A stretch of 64,000 bases of DNA, taken from the NCBI RefSeq assembly GCF_002288925.2, contig NW_022098002.1, positions 3,483,056 to 3,547,055 of the forward strand, given 5' to 3'. The notes beneath the pieces are model-generated. The model ran no database searches and was not told where the DNA came from. It saw nothing but the letters and a program-made list of their open reading frames with translations. The position numbers and the translations under genes are program-made. Source of the stretch: Delphinapterus leucas (lineage: Eukaryota > Chordata > Mammalia > Artiodactyla > Monodontidae). The number at the start of each line of letters is the position of its first letter. Position 1 is the first letter of the stretch. Positions 37,213-51,000 of the stretch are shown piece after piece.

Positions 37213-40200
37213 TTTTATTTAGTTAGAATACAAGGAGAGAAAAACTCCCACAAAAACCTGTGACCCAATGATAACTGTAAGATTTCTATTCCAACAGGAA
37301 AAAGAATTCAATTACATTTAGCCAGAAGAATTATATAAACAGACTAAAATGATAGTTATGAATTTTTTTAGTCTAACAAGCAATCTTAGATATTATTTTA
37401 ATCTTTCACCTACTAACTACATGTTTGTGTCTTTTCTTTACTATTCATTTAATACACACTATAGCAAATTAGTAATATTAGTTCTGGAAAGAATTTACAT
37501 ATACCTCCAGTTACTGTTATATTTCAACATTTGCTATGTTTGGCATAAAGTATTTGAACACACAATTGATCATCACAGTTCTGATCCATTAAACGTGAAA
37601 TATGTGGAGGTAAGTTACTTTCGAATACTTTAGACAGAAAAATAATCTGGTTGTGTTAGTCTTAAGAACACACTTCAAGGTCCATTCTTTTACCTCTGGG
37701 TCCAAGCTTACTCGGTTACAAAACAGTTTCATCAGGAAAAAATGTGTTTACTAACTGACTGCCACTGAAAATATCTGAAAATATAAAATGTTTTCACTAG
37801 TTTTGAGATGACGAATATATATAATATATTGGCTTGGAATGGGAAGAAATGTTATCAGCATGCTAAATGCTAAACTCTTACCTTTCTGGGGGAGACTCTA
37901 TGTCAACAAAACTATGACCACCTGAGAAGAACGAAGTGTAGTGAAATCTCTCTCTCTCTCTCAGCACAGAGGGAAAGCCATTCTACTGAATGCAGATATC
38001 GAGCTTTAACGAACAAGAGTGTCTTAACAGACAACGGCTCTGAGCTCAAGATACTTGAAAATTAGCTTTAGATAAAATTTTCTGAAACCAGTCTTAATTT
38101 TGGGCACATGTTAAGTGGCTCATAGCTCACACTAATTCTATAGAATAAACCAATTTAGTTACACAGGGGTTCATTTTATAACTAATTTACTTGAGTGTCT
38201 CACCTGAAAGTTCTTTTGTTTAAACAGATCATCCATCATAATAGCCCCTTAAAAAAATCTCTAAGGTATAGAGCTGGAAGGTTTTGAACTGGAGGGGATC
38301 TGAGATTCTCAGGGGTCTCTGGTTCTGGTCATGGTAAATCCCTCAATGTAGGGGCAAAGCTTTCTACTTAGCCTCGATCTTACCTGGGAGCATAACTTCA
38401 CACCCACTGCTATTCAAAATGAATCAAAACTTAGAAATAAATACTATTTATGGAGGATTCACTAAAAGGCAAGCCCTCTACCTATCCCTCTGGGTACTCT
38501 ACACCAGGCACTTGCAATCTTGGTCGCTGGCAGAACTGCTTTATTCCCTGGGGGCTTGTGCCATTAGTCAAGATGCCAGGAGAAACTGCCCCATGGAACT
38601 TACGCTAAGAAGGTGGCCCTGCATACAACGAGCCACAAGATAAATTTCTTGGGTTTTAGTACCAGGAAGACTTGCACTTCTAGGCACACGGCTGCTTTTG
38701 TATCATGACACTGTGACTCACGTAACTACTCATGGTCCCCTCTGGCTCCTGGGAAGCTCAGAGCCAGACCGGAGGCGGTACTATGGCTGCCAAATGTTCA
38801 GTCTTCCAAGAACTCAGTTTGCTTGCTAACCTCATTCCAGGTCTCATTTTGGTTTTCTTACCCTTATTTTCCTGATTTCCTCAATTAAGAATAAAATTAA
38901 ATGCAGATTCTTTTCAGTGTGAGAAAGGATGGGGTTCCAAAATTTCTTATTTATGAATTGAGAATTTGGAACAATAGCGCTAAAAGATGGTAAGGTCCCC
39001 AGGCCAGTTCAAATAAATTTAATTTAACCACAATATAGCAAAACAAGTGTTGAGAAGCTACTGTCATTCAAGACAAGGTCTGCAGGGTAATTCTATACTC
39101 ATGCTAAAAAAGAATTTTTTCTTATTAGAGAATTACTATGTAAAGGGGCATTATTGATTATCCAAACTTACATAAGCACAAGATACATAAGTTAAGTCTG
39201 CTAACAAATTCATATGCCTTTAAATAAGAGAAAGTCCAAAGGCCTTGTAAATAATCCATATTTTATTCTATCAAGTTGACTTGTCCTTTTATCCTTATAT
39301 AAACAAATAACTAAAGGTAATTTAATTCAGTGAGAGTAGTGAAGTGAATACAGATCTCTGAAGAACAATAAAATGCTAATTTTATGATCCTATTTATTTT
39401 GTTAAAGCTTCAATATGATAGGAAGCAGATGCAAATTTTGACTCGGTCAATTCTTAATATTTCCAGCAGCAAAAAAACTAATCTATTTGAATACCTGAAT
39501 TTTACAAGCAAATTTAACACATTTCATATAGATAAACAATGTCTTAGACATAGTTACTCATAATCCTACACTATGGCTTATACTTACTTGCCTCTCAATC
39601 AGCATTTATTCATTTGAGTTCTACCCAGTCAAAGTTTCTTGACCAATTTGCTTCTAAAGGAAGAAGTCTGCTACTGTCAACTCTTTGCGCTACTTTTAAA
39701 CACAGACGTCAGAGAGTGCTGTGATGAGACTGAGAAAAACATTCTGGCGGCAAATGTGAAGGACGCCTGGTAAGAACCAAGAACAGGAGGCGGAGGGCAG
39801 TAGAAGGCTGTTACAAAACCCAACAAAAACTGGTGAGGGCCAGCAAAGACAGTCACTGTGCAGACACAAAGTGTTTCCTGGTATCCTGGTAGGAGAAGCA
39901 CAGGACATGACCCGCTGGGCAAGACGACTGACTGGCTGTGGTACAGTCAGGGGAACAGGTAAGGTGGCTTCCAGCCTGAGAGCCGAGCATCGCCCAGGAG
40001 GGGGCATGCAGGAGGCCCGCTCGCCCGGAGGGCCGGAATGCGGTAGGGAGGGATGCAGGTTTTTAGCTTGGACCCCTTCGGTTTGGTAGCCCAGCCAGGA
40101 CAGGAAGGAGGCCCTTGGTTTGCAGGCTGGGAAAAGGATGCACGGAGGGGCGGATCATCAGAGCACAGGGGTTGAAGCGGGTGTGAGAGGTCGGGGTGCA

Positions 40201-43200
40201 TGTGAGGGGCCTTCCACCTGGGTGCTTCCAGGTGCTTCCACCCGACGGGCCGCAGCAAAGGTGGCAATGAGGACGGGCGAGCCGGTAGCGGCAGTAAGCA
40301 CCTGGGAATTCGAACACCAGGCGCGGAGGCCAGTGGGTGCTGACGGGTGCTGGCTGGGAGCACCGACCCCTGAGGCCCCTGGTTCCTGCTGTCACTGCTC
40401 GCACTGGCTCATGGTCTCCCCCAGACTGGCGAAGGGGCTTGGATTCCTGTGTGGTTATGCGTTAGGACTTTGCCGACGTTTACGTTAGGCTGATCCCAGT
40501 GAGAAAGATACGATGATGATTTCACTCACAGGAAGTCATTTTAAAATATAATAGGTAAATTTCTGGGGGAAAAAAGGATGGCTATAAATATGGCTTGGGA
40601 AAACGTGGTTCCTCTGTATTCTGATCTATGAAGAGGTAGGAAGGAAAACAAAATGATGTAACCGTCTGGGTCCTAAACACGGTCACCCTGGCCATTCACC
40701 AAAATCTTTCCGCCGCTGCCTGTTAATAAGCAGTTACCCACACACAGTGCTCGCTCAGACATTTCTCACGTGCTTACAGTGTGCCGTCACTAAGGAGACA
40801 AAGTTGGTTCAAACATGGTCCCCACTCCCTGGGGATGACAGTCTAGTAAATAAGGGGCAAAGTGATGGGGGAGTGATCACAGCAGGATTTATACAAGGTA
40901 TCTGGAGGACGTGGGAGGGGCCCCCGAGAACAGGAGTTGTCTGTTCACCACGTGCTGGTGCCCACACTGGGGCCTGGCTGGGATGCTGGCTGGGGTGACC
41001 GTGGTGAGGGAAACACACAGTCCTTGCCCTCCTGGAGCCTGCAGTCCGACCAGTGGGGGAGACATTGCTCAAATAATCACAAAATAACTGCAAAATTACA
41101 AGCGGTGTAAGTGTCCGATGGAGAGGCCCACGGGCTGCGAGAGCCGACCGGGCTGGGGAGCGTCTTTGCTGGGCCAGGCCAGTGAGCAGGGACAGGTGGC
41201 CTGTGTGAACTGGAAGGGGGCCCTGCCAGACAGAGGAACGGCCCGGGGAAGCGGGAGCAGAGCACCTGAGGAGGCCAAGGCAAGGGCTCCCCCCAACCTT
41301 GACGGGAAGGTGAGAGGACATAAGGCTAGAGAAATGCAGGCTGTGGTAAGGATTTTATCCCCAAAGAAGTGAGAAGCAACTAAAGATGTTCCTTTCTCTT
41401 TCTTTTGAAATTTTTAAACAAGGGAGCAGAGTGGGGTTGGGAGGTTTCAGAGAGCTTACCAAGAGCTGGCCTGTTAGCTGAAGTGTGAAGGATGAGTAGA
41501 AACTTGCTGTGTGAGGGAGGAAAGTTCAGGCCTCATTACGTGATCACATGAAGGCCTAAAGCTGCGTGGCATCAGGAAACGTGAGTAGACAGGAGGGGAG
41601 AAGGCAGGACTCTAGGGGGAGCGCGTGAAGCCGGGAGGGAATTTTACCTGAAGGCCAGAAGAGCACCTGGGGCGTTTCAAGCAAGGGGAGGAGACTGGCT
41701 GGGTGAGAGTGTGCACATTTTGGCCTCAGAGTTTCGGGTTCAAGTCTTGACGCTACTCCTTTTAAGGTCTTTAAGTTGGACGAACTATTGCACTTCTTCC
41801 CAGAAATCTTCCATCCACCACGTTTAGGCCGTGCTGTCTGGCAGCCAGCTCGCTAGGTTAGCGCCTGCGTGTAGAGGCCTCACGGGGAGGAGGAGGGTGC
41901 AGAGGGGGCCACCAGCAGAGGATGCGCACAGCCATCCCAGGGAGGAGCAGAGGGGCGGAGGCTGCCCAAGCGGCCAGGCTGGATGGGGCGGGATGGGGAG
42001 GAAGCAGGCATGCTGGCAGGTGTGGGTGCTGAGTCACCTCCTGCACCTCTGCAGGGCGTGCAGGAGGCGAGAGCAGGTGAGGCGTCTGGTCGCGGGACAG
42101 GGGCCTGGGCTGCAAACAGCCGGGGGAGCCAACACACAGGCAGCGACGGATAACATTACCGGGAAAGTGTGGAGAGGGAAAAGGGGAAGCACCGAGCCCA
42201 GAAACTGAATATCACAGTCTCCAGTGACAGGCGTCCTTCCAACGCGGGGAGGGAGAGGGGCCTGCGCCGGATGCAGGGACTGAACGTCACAGTCAGGATT
42301 CGGGGCCCACACAGGCCAGAGCCTGTGAGCAACGTCCCTGCTTGGAGGCTGCCCGATCGGGGTCTGCTCTCGTTGTTATAGGCCCACCTGGGCTTTCCTT
42401 CCTTTAGGGTTTTAAGTCTGGGATAAAGCATTAGGTTGCCACTAAAAGCTTGTTTACCGCTTCAGCCAGGGCTGAAAGCTGCTCTTCCGCAGTCCGGGAA
42501 GGAGAGGCACAGAGCACGACTCTGGCATACGGTGAGTGCTCCGGAAGACTTGGTGAATCAATGAATGGGAGACAATTAGACCAGGATACAGGGTCAGTGG
42601 CTTTTTCTGGCTCCAGTCTGTCTGCAAGGAACTATTTCCTCGATTAATTTAGCTTTTTGCTCAGTAAAGGGCAAAAAGGGTTTTAAGAGATGCTTCTGCC
42701 TATGGAAGTGACTTCTGGTGAAAACAACACTACTCCTAGAGATCAGACGTAGGAGAGGGGTAATTATACAGGGAAAATCTTTGCATTTATTCTCAAAACA
42801 TGGGCAGGCAAAAAGAAATGTATGGAGGCATTAAATGAATAGTTATGCTACAGAGTAATACTTATAATTATAATGAATTGATCATATAAGTAATTTTGAA
42901 TAAACTAGGCCAAAGGTGGGGTACTAAACGTACTCAAAAAATTACCCCAGGAACAAAAGAATAAATATACGGCTAACAGATGCATTAATGACATCCAATG
43001 AAGGTAGTAGCCAACTAGTAAATAAAACAAATAATTACCCTGGGAACAGATACAGTCAACTAATGGGACACAGATGACTGATAAACTGACAATAACATTA
43101 ATATATGAAAGCTACATAATTGAAGAAAGGAAAGTGAGGTAAGCACATACAGAGTGTCGCAAATTAAGTCAAAACCTAAGGCCAAAGAGACGCTTTAGAA

Positions 43201-43459
43201 TTGAGCCTGAATTGTCCAGATGCCGTCCTGGTGCTCAGACAACGTCTTCCTCACGCCAAGGAGGCGCTGTCCCTGACACGCAATGTTTCATTTGGAACGA
43301 CTTCTTCTCCCAGTTACATTCTCCTGACCTCAGGTCAGGTCGTTCTCTCTAATCCAAGGCATCCACGCAGTCACTGGGACTGGCGCATTCTCTTCCTCAG
43401 CGTATCTCAAAACCACCCTCCCCTCCTTTGCAGTCACCTCCTCCTGGCCTCTGTGTCTT

Positions 43460-43770
43460 CGGTCTCCGCCCGCTTGGGGTGGTCTCGCTAGAAGTGCTCT
43501 CTGCAGTCCTGCTTGAGCACCTGCGCGGCTCTCCGCCGTCCAGGACCAGGCCTGGCACTCGGCACAGTGTCTCTGAGGCCCCAGCAGGGAGGCCGCACTG
43601 CTGGGAGCCCCTCACACTCAGCGCCGACTACACCGCCCTCTGCACCCGTCCTCTCGGCTTCTGCCCCCCTTCGCCAGCGAGTCCCTTCAGAGTCTTTACG
43701 AGCGAGCCGGGCCAGCCACCATCACTTTTTTAACCTCGGGCCCCCGGGGCGGGCTCCGTCGCCCCTCCTA
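43460..43770. promoter_or_regulatory. Intronic CpG-island-like block, C-rich
   Basis: About 25 CpG in 310-330 bp with high GC and a C-biased plus strand, in LYRM4 intron 1. It has no recognised repeat and no recognised gene; overlapping frames of about 100 codons are likely by-products of GC content. Confidence 0.55.
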
Positions 43771-43874
43771 TTTGCTCTGCCAGCTCTCTGCCACCATGCC
43801 TTTGTACAATCCTCAGTGTCTTACTCTAGGCACTGAACCACAAGCCCCGCCTGGGAAAAGATCACGTTCTGTTG

Positions 43875-43955
43875 TGTTTGTCTCTGAATTTCCGGCAAGG
43901 AGCCCAAGGGCCTGGCCCATGGCAGGTACTCAATCAATGTCTGCTGAATGAAGAC
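43875..43955 (+). mobile_element. L2 3' end fragment
   Basis: GGCCTGGCCCATGGCAGGTA then CTCAATCAATGTCTGCTGAA matches the L2 terminus. Confidence 0.6.
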
Positions 43956-46900
43956 TCAAACCAACCTCATCACACGGAGAGCACACATCACCAGAGACCA
44001 GGGTTCTTTGGATTTTGCTAACAAACACCTTGTGCAGAATGTGGTTTAACAAGTTTGACTGAGTTCATTAAATGACTGCTAGCTACTACGAATTTAAAAG
44101 ATTTGGCAGTTGATCTACTAGTTTAAGAGATAACTGCATATTAACTAGCTTACTCCTATCTGCAGAAGGGATTTTGGAGTATCTACTGCATATACCGGAC
44201 ATTCTGCCAGGAAGTTTCGCAACTCTGGCATTCTGGAGGATGTACCCGGACTAAATGCATCAAGGTCACAGAGCTGGGAGCCAGCTGACCTCAAACTTGA
44301 ACCAAGGTTTCTTGGTTCGAAGGCCAGGAATCTTTCTAAGTCAAGATAGCCTTGCTCATGATTCTCATTCATATTGATGAGACTGAAAACAATACTTCAA
44401 GCAAATTAGTTCAGGAATCACAATATTAGGGGAAGAAATACCAGGGAAAAGGAAACAAGCAGGAAGCAGTAGCATCAAGCCATATGACTTTCATTTATCC
44501 TCTATTTATCCTGAAGGATCATCTCTGTGAGCTGTTTGCCTTTAATCCCTGAGTTAAAAAAACAATTATTCTTTCAAATAGAACCCCAATAATGAGTTGC
44601 TATGAAGCCAAACAGATAATCAAAATGTCGTGGTGATGTATCATTATGCCTCAACTTTGGCAATTTTAAATCTGCTTCTTAAAACAGGGGTGGTAGAGAT
44701 CAGCTGAGGAGCCCTATTCCCGGTGTTCCTATTACTAATCCAGACAAAAGCCAGGAGGACCCACCTTAATTTAGCTGACTCTTGCTAAACCTAGATATTC
44801 ACAGCTTGGTTCATGTAATTTATCTAATTTTATCACTTAATTTGGTTTCTAAAGGTTAGAATTTTCCTAAATTGGTTAGGTACCAGTTAATTGAGAAAAT
44901 AAATGCTAAGGCTTATACAAAATGAAGTGGGATTCAGTCTGTCAGGAAAGGGGTCACAAAGGAGAAGTAACAGGACCTTAAGTACCTTTCATCCACAGCA
45001 AAGACTGCACACAGCAATTGATGTGAGGCCTTAAGACTCAGTCAATTTCCTATAATGCTCATTACATTATAGCAATTTCCTAAGAGAATGTTTTGTAAGT
45101 ACACTTTGCATTAAAAAAAGTATTACCCTACTACAATACAGAATACAGAGACTTTAAGGAAGTTCTATTGACTTATAATTGCATTTTGTGGTCCAACTTT
45201 ACACCTCACTTTGTTATATTCTCTACCTTTATTTCCCCTTTGCCCTGATTCTCATTTATTATTTTAAAATTATAACAATTATTTCATGTTATTGCATTTT
45301 ACTGTATGTATTTTTATAAGTTTTAAAATGCTTTAGGGGCCAGGGTGAAGTATAAATAGAATAAGTGCAATTTGGAAACTCTTATAAACTAAGCTCAATA
45401 AATCAGCAATGACATCGATCTAATAGTTTTTTAACACTTCCCTCCAAATTTAGGCTGCTGGATATCTCAAATGTATTCTTTACGTTAACTGTATAATTTT
45501 TTCTTACTTTTCAGGACCATCATCACTCAACATGGCAGAACTTAGCAACCATGAGAAAAAAAATGGGGGGGGAGGGGAATTCCAAACATAATCAAAGATA
45601 CTGAATAATCCATCTTTCAAAAGTCTAAGAAACTGCTTTTCTTAGGCACAAGTAAACTGCCTCTCGTTCCTGTGGAAGCAAGGGGGTCAGGTAACAGCAG
45701 GCGGCCCTAGAGAAACCCACTGGTATAAATTCAGGACATATTCAAGACTTAATTTGCAGAGAACTTAGACAATGTAACAGTAGTCTCCTTCTCTTGTATT
45801 CCTCCCCACTTCCTCAGAGCTGTTGCACAGCCATAAGTTAGAGCTGTTTTCACAGAGAGGTGTGACTTGTCCCACATTTTATGGTGGGCAAAGCTCTTAC
45901 TTGGCTGCTTATTACAGAATTCTGTGGTTTCTCCGAATCCTCACAATATAAACAGGCATTTCATGACTTAAAAAGAGGGAAAACTTTTTATCGTGGGGGG
46001 AAAAATCCTAATAATCTTGTGTTTGCGAATGCCAAGAAGCAAAATGCAACATCTTATGCTCCCCAGCCTGACAGCTGTCCCAGGTGACAGGTCTGTGAGG
46101 CCCTAAATTGAGTCAAGGCATAAAAGGTGACGAAGAACAAGAGGATGGAATTTCTCACATATCAGCAACTTCTGCTTAAAGGCAGGGTTAGTCTGAGAAT
46201 AAAGCAAAGATTTTCCCGGTGGGGAGGTAGGGGTTACATTTATTAAATGAAGAACATATTTTAGGATTTAAAGTTTCTAAAGGAGAAGAGACGTATAAAG
46301 TTAAAACTGAAGTGGAAGTTAGACCTAGAAGGTTGAAACAATCACTACAATGTCATTTGTATAGTATCTGCGATACTGTAATACGCGATGGACAAAACAT
46401 CATGACCACTACCACTCCATGTGCAAATCTGCGTCTCTGCCACTACATGTGCAAATCTGCAGTGTCTGGACGTTGTTTCAATTTGCATGTTTCCTCTGTG
46501 TACAAGGCAGTTTCTTGAGCTGTTCTTGTGTGTCCACGTCCTATGCCCATCACACGACAATCCTGTAAGAGCAGGGCCACCCTGTGTTTGTATCTACCCT
46601 GGGCCCTAGTGCTGTAATACATATGCTATGGGTTCTCAGGAAATACTAGGCGTAAACTGATTTGCCCATTTGTTCTGGGGTAAAGGAATATTTGGCACTA
46701 AGGTCTCCAGTGTAGCTGTCCCGTTTTAGAAAGGGAAAGGTGCTTGCTGTTAATACCATTCACGCTGGGCTGGTATTATTCACCCTAGCATTCTCGATCT
46801 ATCAGCAGCAGAGGTAGCTGGTGTGAAGAGACCTGCAACAATGAACAGAGACACACGCCTGGGTCCTGACTTCTTTACAAGTTCAGGGTTCCAGGTCCTC

Positions 46901-48511
46901 AGCTTCCAGCTCAAAAAGGGAACAGACTCCTAGATAGGAGCCACTGTTTAGTCCATTCACGAGACCGCAATCGAAGGCTTCCACGATGTTGCATTCAGCT
47001 GTGCAGCACGTGGTAAGTGAGAGCTGACACTCAGCAACAGTTAGTAATTTTACCAGCCATGAAACCAGGGAGCCTACTTAGCTGCTGCAGCTGTAAGAAG
47101 AAACTGTGAAAATAAATAGCTTTGGGTTGATGTTTCTAGAATTTCTGCAGGCCGAGACAGAGGATGCATGCCTTGTAGGAGATTTCTACTAAAGAGGGTA
47201 GAGTTGTAGAAAAGCAGCGCCCTGAAACTTTCTAGTTCCCGTTCTGTTGATGACCAGCTGTGCGAACTTAGCCCACTGCTCACCTTTTCTATGCCCCACC
47301 TTTCTGTCAGATCTTTTTTACTACTAGCCGGTTATTTCACCAGCACGAGCTCACCTGGGATGGAGCGCCAGCTAAGGCTCCACGACTGCCTGCCCCTGGT
47401 TCCCACGTGCCCCGTGCATTTCACCTCCCCAGTGCCTTGCCATGCGCACCTGGAGAGTTCTCCACCCGCAACCACGTGCCCTTCCTGCAAAGAAGCCAGC
47501 TGTTGGCGGATGCAGCGGTCACTCCCGGTGCTTCTCTCTTTGTCACCTCCCACTGCAGACGCTAGATGAGCACCTAGTTCCCCAGCCCCTTGCTCAGCTA
47601 GTGGTAGAAATGTAACTGAGTTCTGGTCAATAAGATAGAACCAGAAGTCTGCTGGAAAGCTTCCAGGAAAGTCTAACCTTTCCTCATGAAAAGAAAGCCT
47701 ACTCATGCCCGGTTGGGGTTGCTCTTGTTTGTCTTGCCTTCAATAAGGATATGCTATTTGGAGCTTTAATCGCCATTTGCAACCATCAGGCATAAGCATG
47801 AGAGGAAACCTGAGGCTCAAGACACCTTGACAGCATCCAGCTGCTGTATCAGCTGGAGCAGCCTCATACTCTAGACCTTCTCCGTGTGAGAAGAGTAACC
47901 CCCTACTTATTTAAGCACCGTGTGAAGGTTTCCTGTTACTTGTAGCCAACAGCATTCCTAATGAGATCTACTTTCAAGGTGGCACACACTTCTAATGCTA
48001 CTCACCACTCCCTACCCTTAACGGGAGGCTCATTTTGATTTGCAGCTCTCAACACAATGCTTAATGTGCAATAAGTATAATAAAGACTCAACCACTTAAT
48101 GAGGGATGAAGGAGTTCTGACACTCAGTTGGGTGGCAACTGGGCATTGCTTTTGCCTTTTCTCACATTTTACAATAAAATACATTTTTAATCAGTAGGGG
48201 GAAACGGCTGATAAAAATTACCTCTGAATACGATTTCCTCCTGCTTTTCAACAACAAGTATTTATAAGCATAGAGTAGGTAGGTATTGTGCTAAGCACCA
48301 GGAATGCAGAGATAAGATGGAATTTCTGCCTTCAAGGGACAAATGGCTGAAAGACAAGTAAACCAACAACGCTAATGGTGTGATATGTGTAATAAATATG
48401 AGAACACACCACATCCGATTATCTTCCACTTTATCCAGAAACCAGCTATCAGCACAGCATCCATCACCTCAACTTCCTGTCCTCTTACATTCCAACTTAA
48501 ATTCACCTCCT

Positions 48512-48627
48512 GCAGAGTTGCAACTAAGAAGACGCCTGCTGCAACTAAAAGATCCCACATGCCGCAATGAAGATCCCATGTGCTGCAACTAAGACCTGGA
48601 GCAGCCAAAATAAATAAATAAAAAAAA
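48512..48627 (+). mobile_element. 5'-truncated CHR-type SINE
   Basis: Only the 3' part is present (GATCCCACATGCCGCAATGA ... CAGCCAAAATAAATAAATA). It is flanked by AAATTCACCTCCT on both sides, so the truncation happened at insertion. Confidence 0.85.
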
Positions 48628-49423
48628 TTCACCTCCTTCTGCGGTGGAGAAGGGAGTGTTCCGCCTTCTGCTGCGAGCCGGCCTGCCACCTGGGCCCGCA
48701 GAGGCGAGGCTTGTCACTTCTCCTGCGGCCCGGCTCTAGCAGCCAGCCCCACTCCCGCATGTTAACCAGGCCTCCGGGCGGGGAGGTGGTCTACACTCAC
48801 TGCTGTCTACTTCCTTCTGGTTCACTTCTTAGCGCCCACACTCTGGCTCTGTCTTAAGCACTTCACTGATGCTGTTCTGGAAGAGGTCCCCAGAGGTCCC
48901 TTCGCTGGGGACACTTCCCTCTTCCTTTACTGGACTTTGCTAAAGCAAGTGGCCTGCCCGCAGCACCTTCCCAAACATGCAGCTATTCTGGCTTCCGTGA
49001 CACTGCTCTCTCTGCTTGCCTTCTTCCCGCTTCTCAGACTCCACAGGGGTCATTCAAGTGTGGCCCAGGGACCACTGGGGTCTTGGAGACCTTTCAGGGG
49101 ATCCATTGGGAAAACGTATTTTTATCATCCCAAGGAGATATTTGCCTTTTTCAGTCCCATTCTCTTGTAAGTGGACAGAGGAATTTCCCAGAGGCTAGAT
49201 GACCTGTGATATAGCAACAGGTTTAGGCGGAAACAAATACAAGAATCCACATGTCTTCCATTAAGCCAAACACTAAAGAGATTTGCAAAAATGTCAAACA
49301 ACGTCACTGTCAGCAGTGGTTTTTTTTTGGGGGGGTGGGAAGAAAAATGGTTATTCTTCATAAAGGTGTTATTTAGGTGAGTATGCAATGGGTTTATTAG
49401 TTTACTTAAAAATAGGTGCTTTA

Positions 49424-49618
49424 GGGCTTCCCTGGTGGCGCAGCGGTTGAGGGTCCGCCTGCCGATGCAGGGGACACGGGTTCGTGCCCCGGTCCTGGAA
49501 GATCCCACATGCTGAGGAGCGGTTGGGCCCGTGAGCCATGGTCGCTGAGCCTGCGCTCCGCAACGGGAGAGGCTACAACAGTGAGAGGCCCGCGTACCGC
49601 AAAAAAAAAAAAAAAAAA
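49424..49618 (+). mobile_element. CHR-type SINE
   Basis: Full CHR SINE with A-tail and the perfect target duplication AATAGGTGCTTTA on both sides. Confidence 0.93.
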
Positions 49619-49877
49619 ATAGGTGCTTTAAAATGTTTTAGTTTTAACTTCTAATATGAAAAATATTGATAACTATGCCTCACATAAACAAGGCTTTTGG
49701 GGCCCTCAGTCACATTTAAGAATTCAAAAGGATCCTGAGACCAATACAGTGAGAATCACGTACTTAGACTGCGTCTTCCTGGCCTCCTTCAGGGGCTCTT
49801 CTTCTTCAGCCAACACCTCAAATTTTGATGTTCTCTACAACAGCATCTTAAGCGCACTAATTTTCTCACCATAAACT

Positions 49878-50075
49878 AGGATTTCTCAATCTTGGCATGA
49901 CTGACACTTGGGGCCAGAAAACTCTTTCTACGGGGGACTGTCCTGAGCTTGGTGGAATCCCCGGCCTCTAACTACTATAGGCCAGGGGCATCCTTCCACC
50001 AAAATTGTGACAACCAAAAATGTCTCCAGACACTGTCAAATAAAACTGGCCCTGGCTGAGAACCACTACCCTAAA
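49878..50075 (+). mobile_element. MER20 (hAT-type DNA transposon relic)
   Basis: Begins GGATTTCTCAATCTTGGCAT, passes TTGTGACAACCAAAAATGTC and TCCAGACACTGTCAA, and ends GGCTGAGAACCACTAC. This is the MER20 order from end to end. MER20 copies are known to have been recruited as placental-mammal regulatory elements; nothing here shows that for this copy. Confidence 0.82.
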
Positions 50076-50129
50076 TACTCTTCCTGGAAATTTTACCAAA
50101 TATTAAGATTTTAATTCCACGTATGATAA

Positions 50130-50310
50130 GCATTCTACTTATTTGGTGCTACTGCGCCAGGCACAACTCGAAGCATTTCATACGTATTCACTCACTTAAA
50201 CCTCATCCCCAATGAGACAGATAAATCACCTCCATGTTATAGATTAAGAAACTGAAGAGCAGAGAGATGAAGTGACTTGCCCAGGGTCACACAGCAAGTG
50301 CGTGGTGATG
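50130..50310 (-). mobile_element. MIR, antisense
   Basis: GATTAAGAAACTGAAGAGCA and ACTTGCCCAGGGTCACACAG are the conserved antisense MIR core. Confidence 0.8.
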
Positions 50311-50479
50311 ACAACTCCAGGCTTGATTGCTCCTCTGAGCTTTAGTCTCATGTGAATAACTGCCTCTGCTGGGGACCCCAGCTGACATTCTCTCAAGATG
50401 CTCCAAAAATGAACTGAAAACTCTTCTCTCCACAAGACCAGGTATTTCTGTATTTCCTAAGTCAGTTAATCGTGCAACT

Positions 50480-51000
50480 TTCATATTTAACCTCTGTGCC
50501 TCAGTTTACCTAGTAACCTAGACATCATTTTAGACTCTGCTTGGATTCTCTTCTTTACTCCTGAATCCAATCATTCATTGAAATCTAACAATTTTACCTT
50601 CTAATTATTGATCAAATGTATCTTTTCCTCTCTCTTCCACTATTCCTGCCCCCACTAGGGCCCTAATCTCTCCTCAGCACTGTCCTAATCAACTCGCATT
50701 TGGGGTCCTTGTATCCGGCCCTCACAAACATCTTCCACCTTGCTGCCTGAGTGGTCTGGTAAAAGGCAAGTCTGGCCATGTCACTTTATGGCTTAAAGCT
50801 CTTTACCGGCTGCCTGTTAGCTAAGAATAATGTCCAGGTTCCTTATCAGGGCCCAGTCTTGCCTTCTGTCACCCCCAAATCACACTTAACTCTCCAGCAG
50901 AATTCTATGACATCACCGAGCACACCAGAAGATCACACTGCTTCATGCCTTTGATCCAGCGCTATCTTCTGGGAAGCATCTTGATTCAACACCCTGTGCA
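50480..51000 (+). mobile_element. L2 remnant
   Basis: ACATCTTCCACCTTGCTGCC, GCTTAAAGCTCTTTACCGGC and AGAATAATGTCCAGGTTCCT are typical L2 ORF2 3' phrases. Confidence 0.72.

Noticed and set aside
47230..47980. Possible additional LTR or DNA transposon relic
   Set aside because: Some phrases near 47900 resemble a common mammalian repeat end, but I could not assign a family or boundaries.
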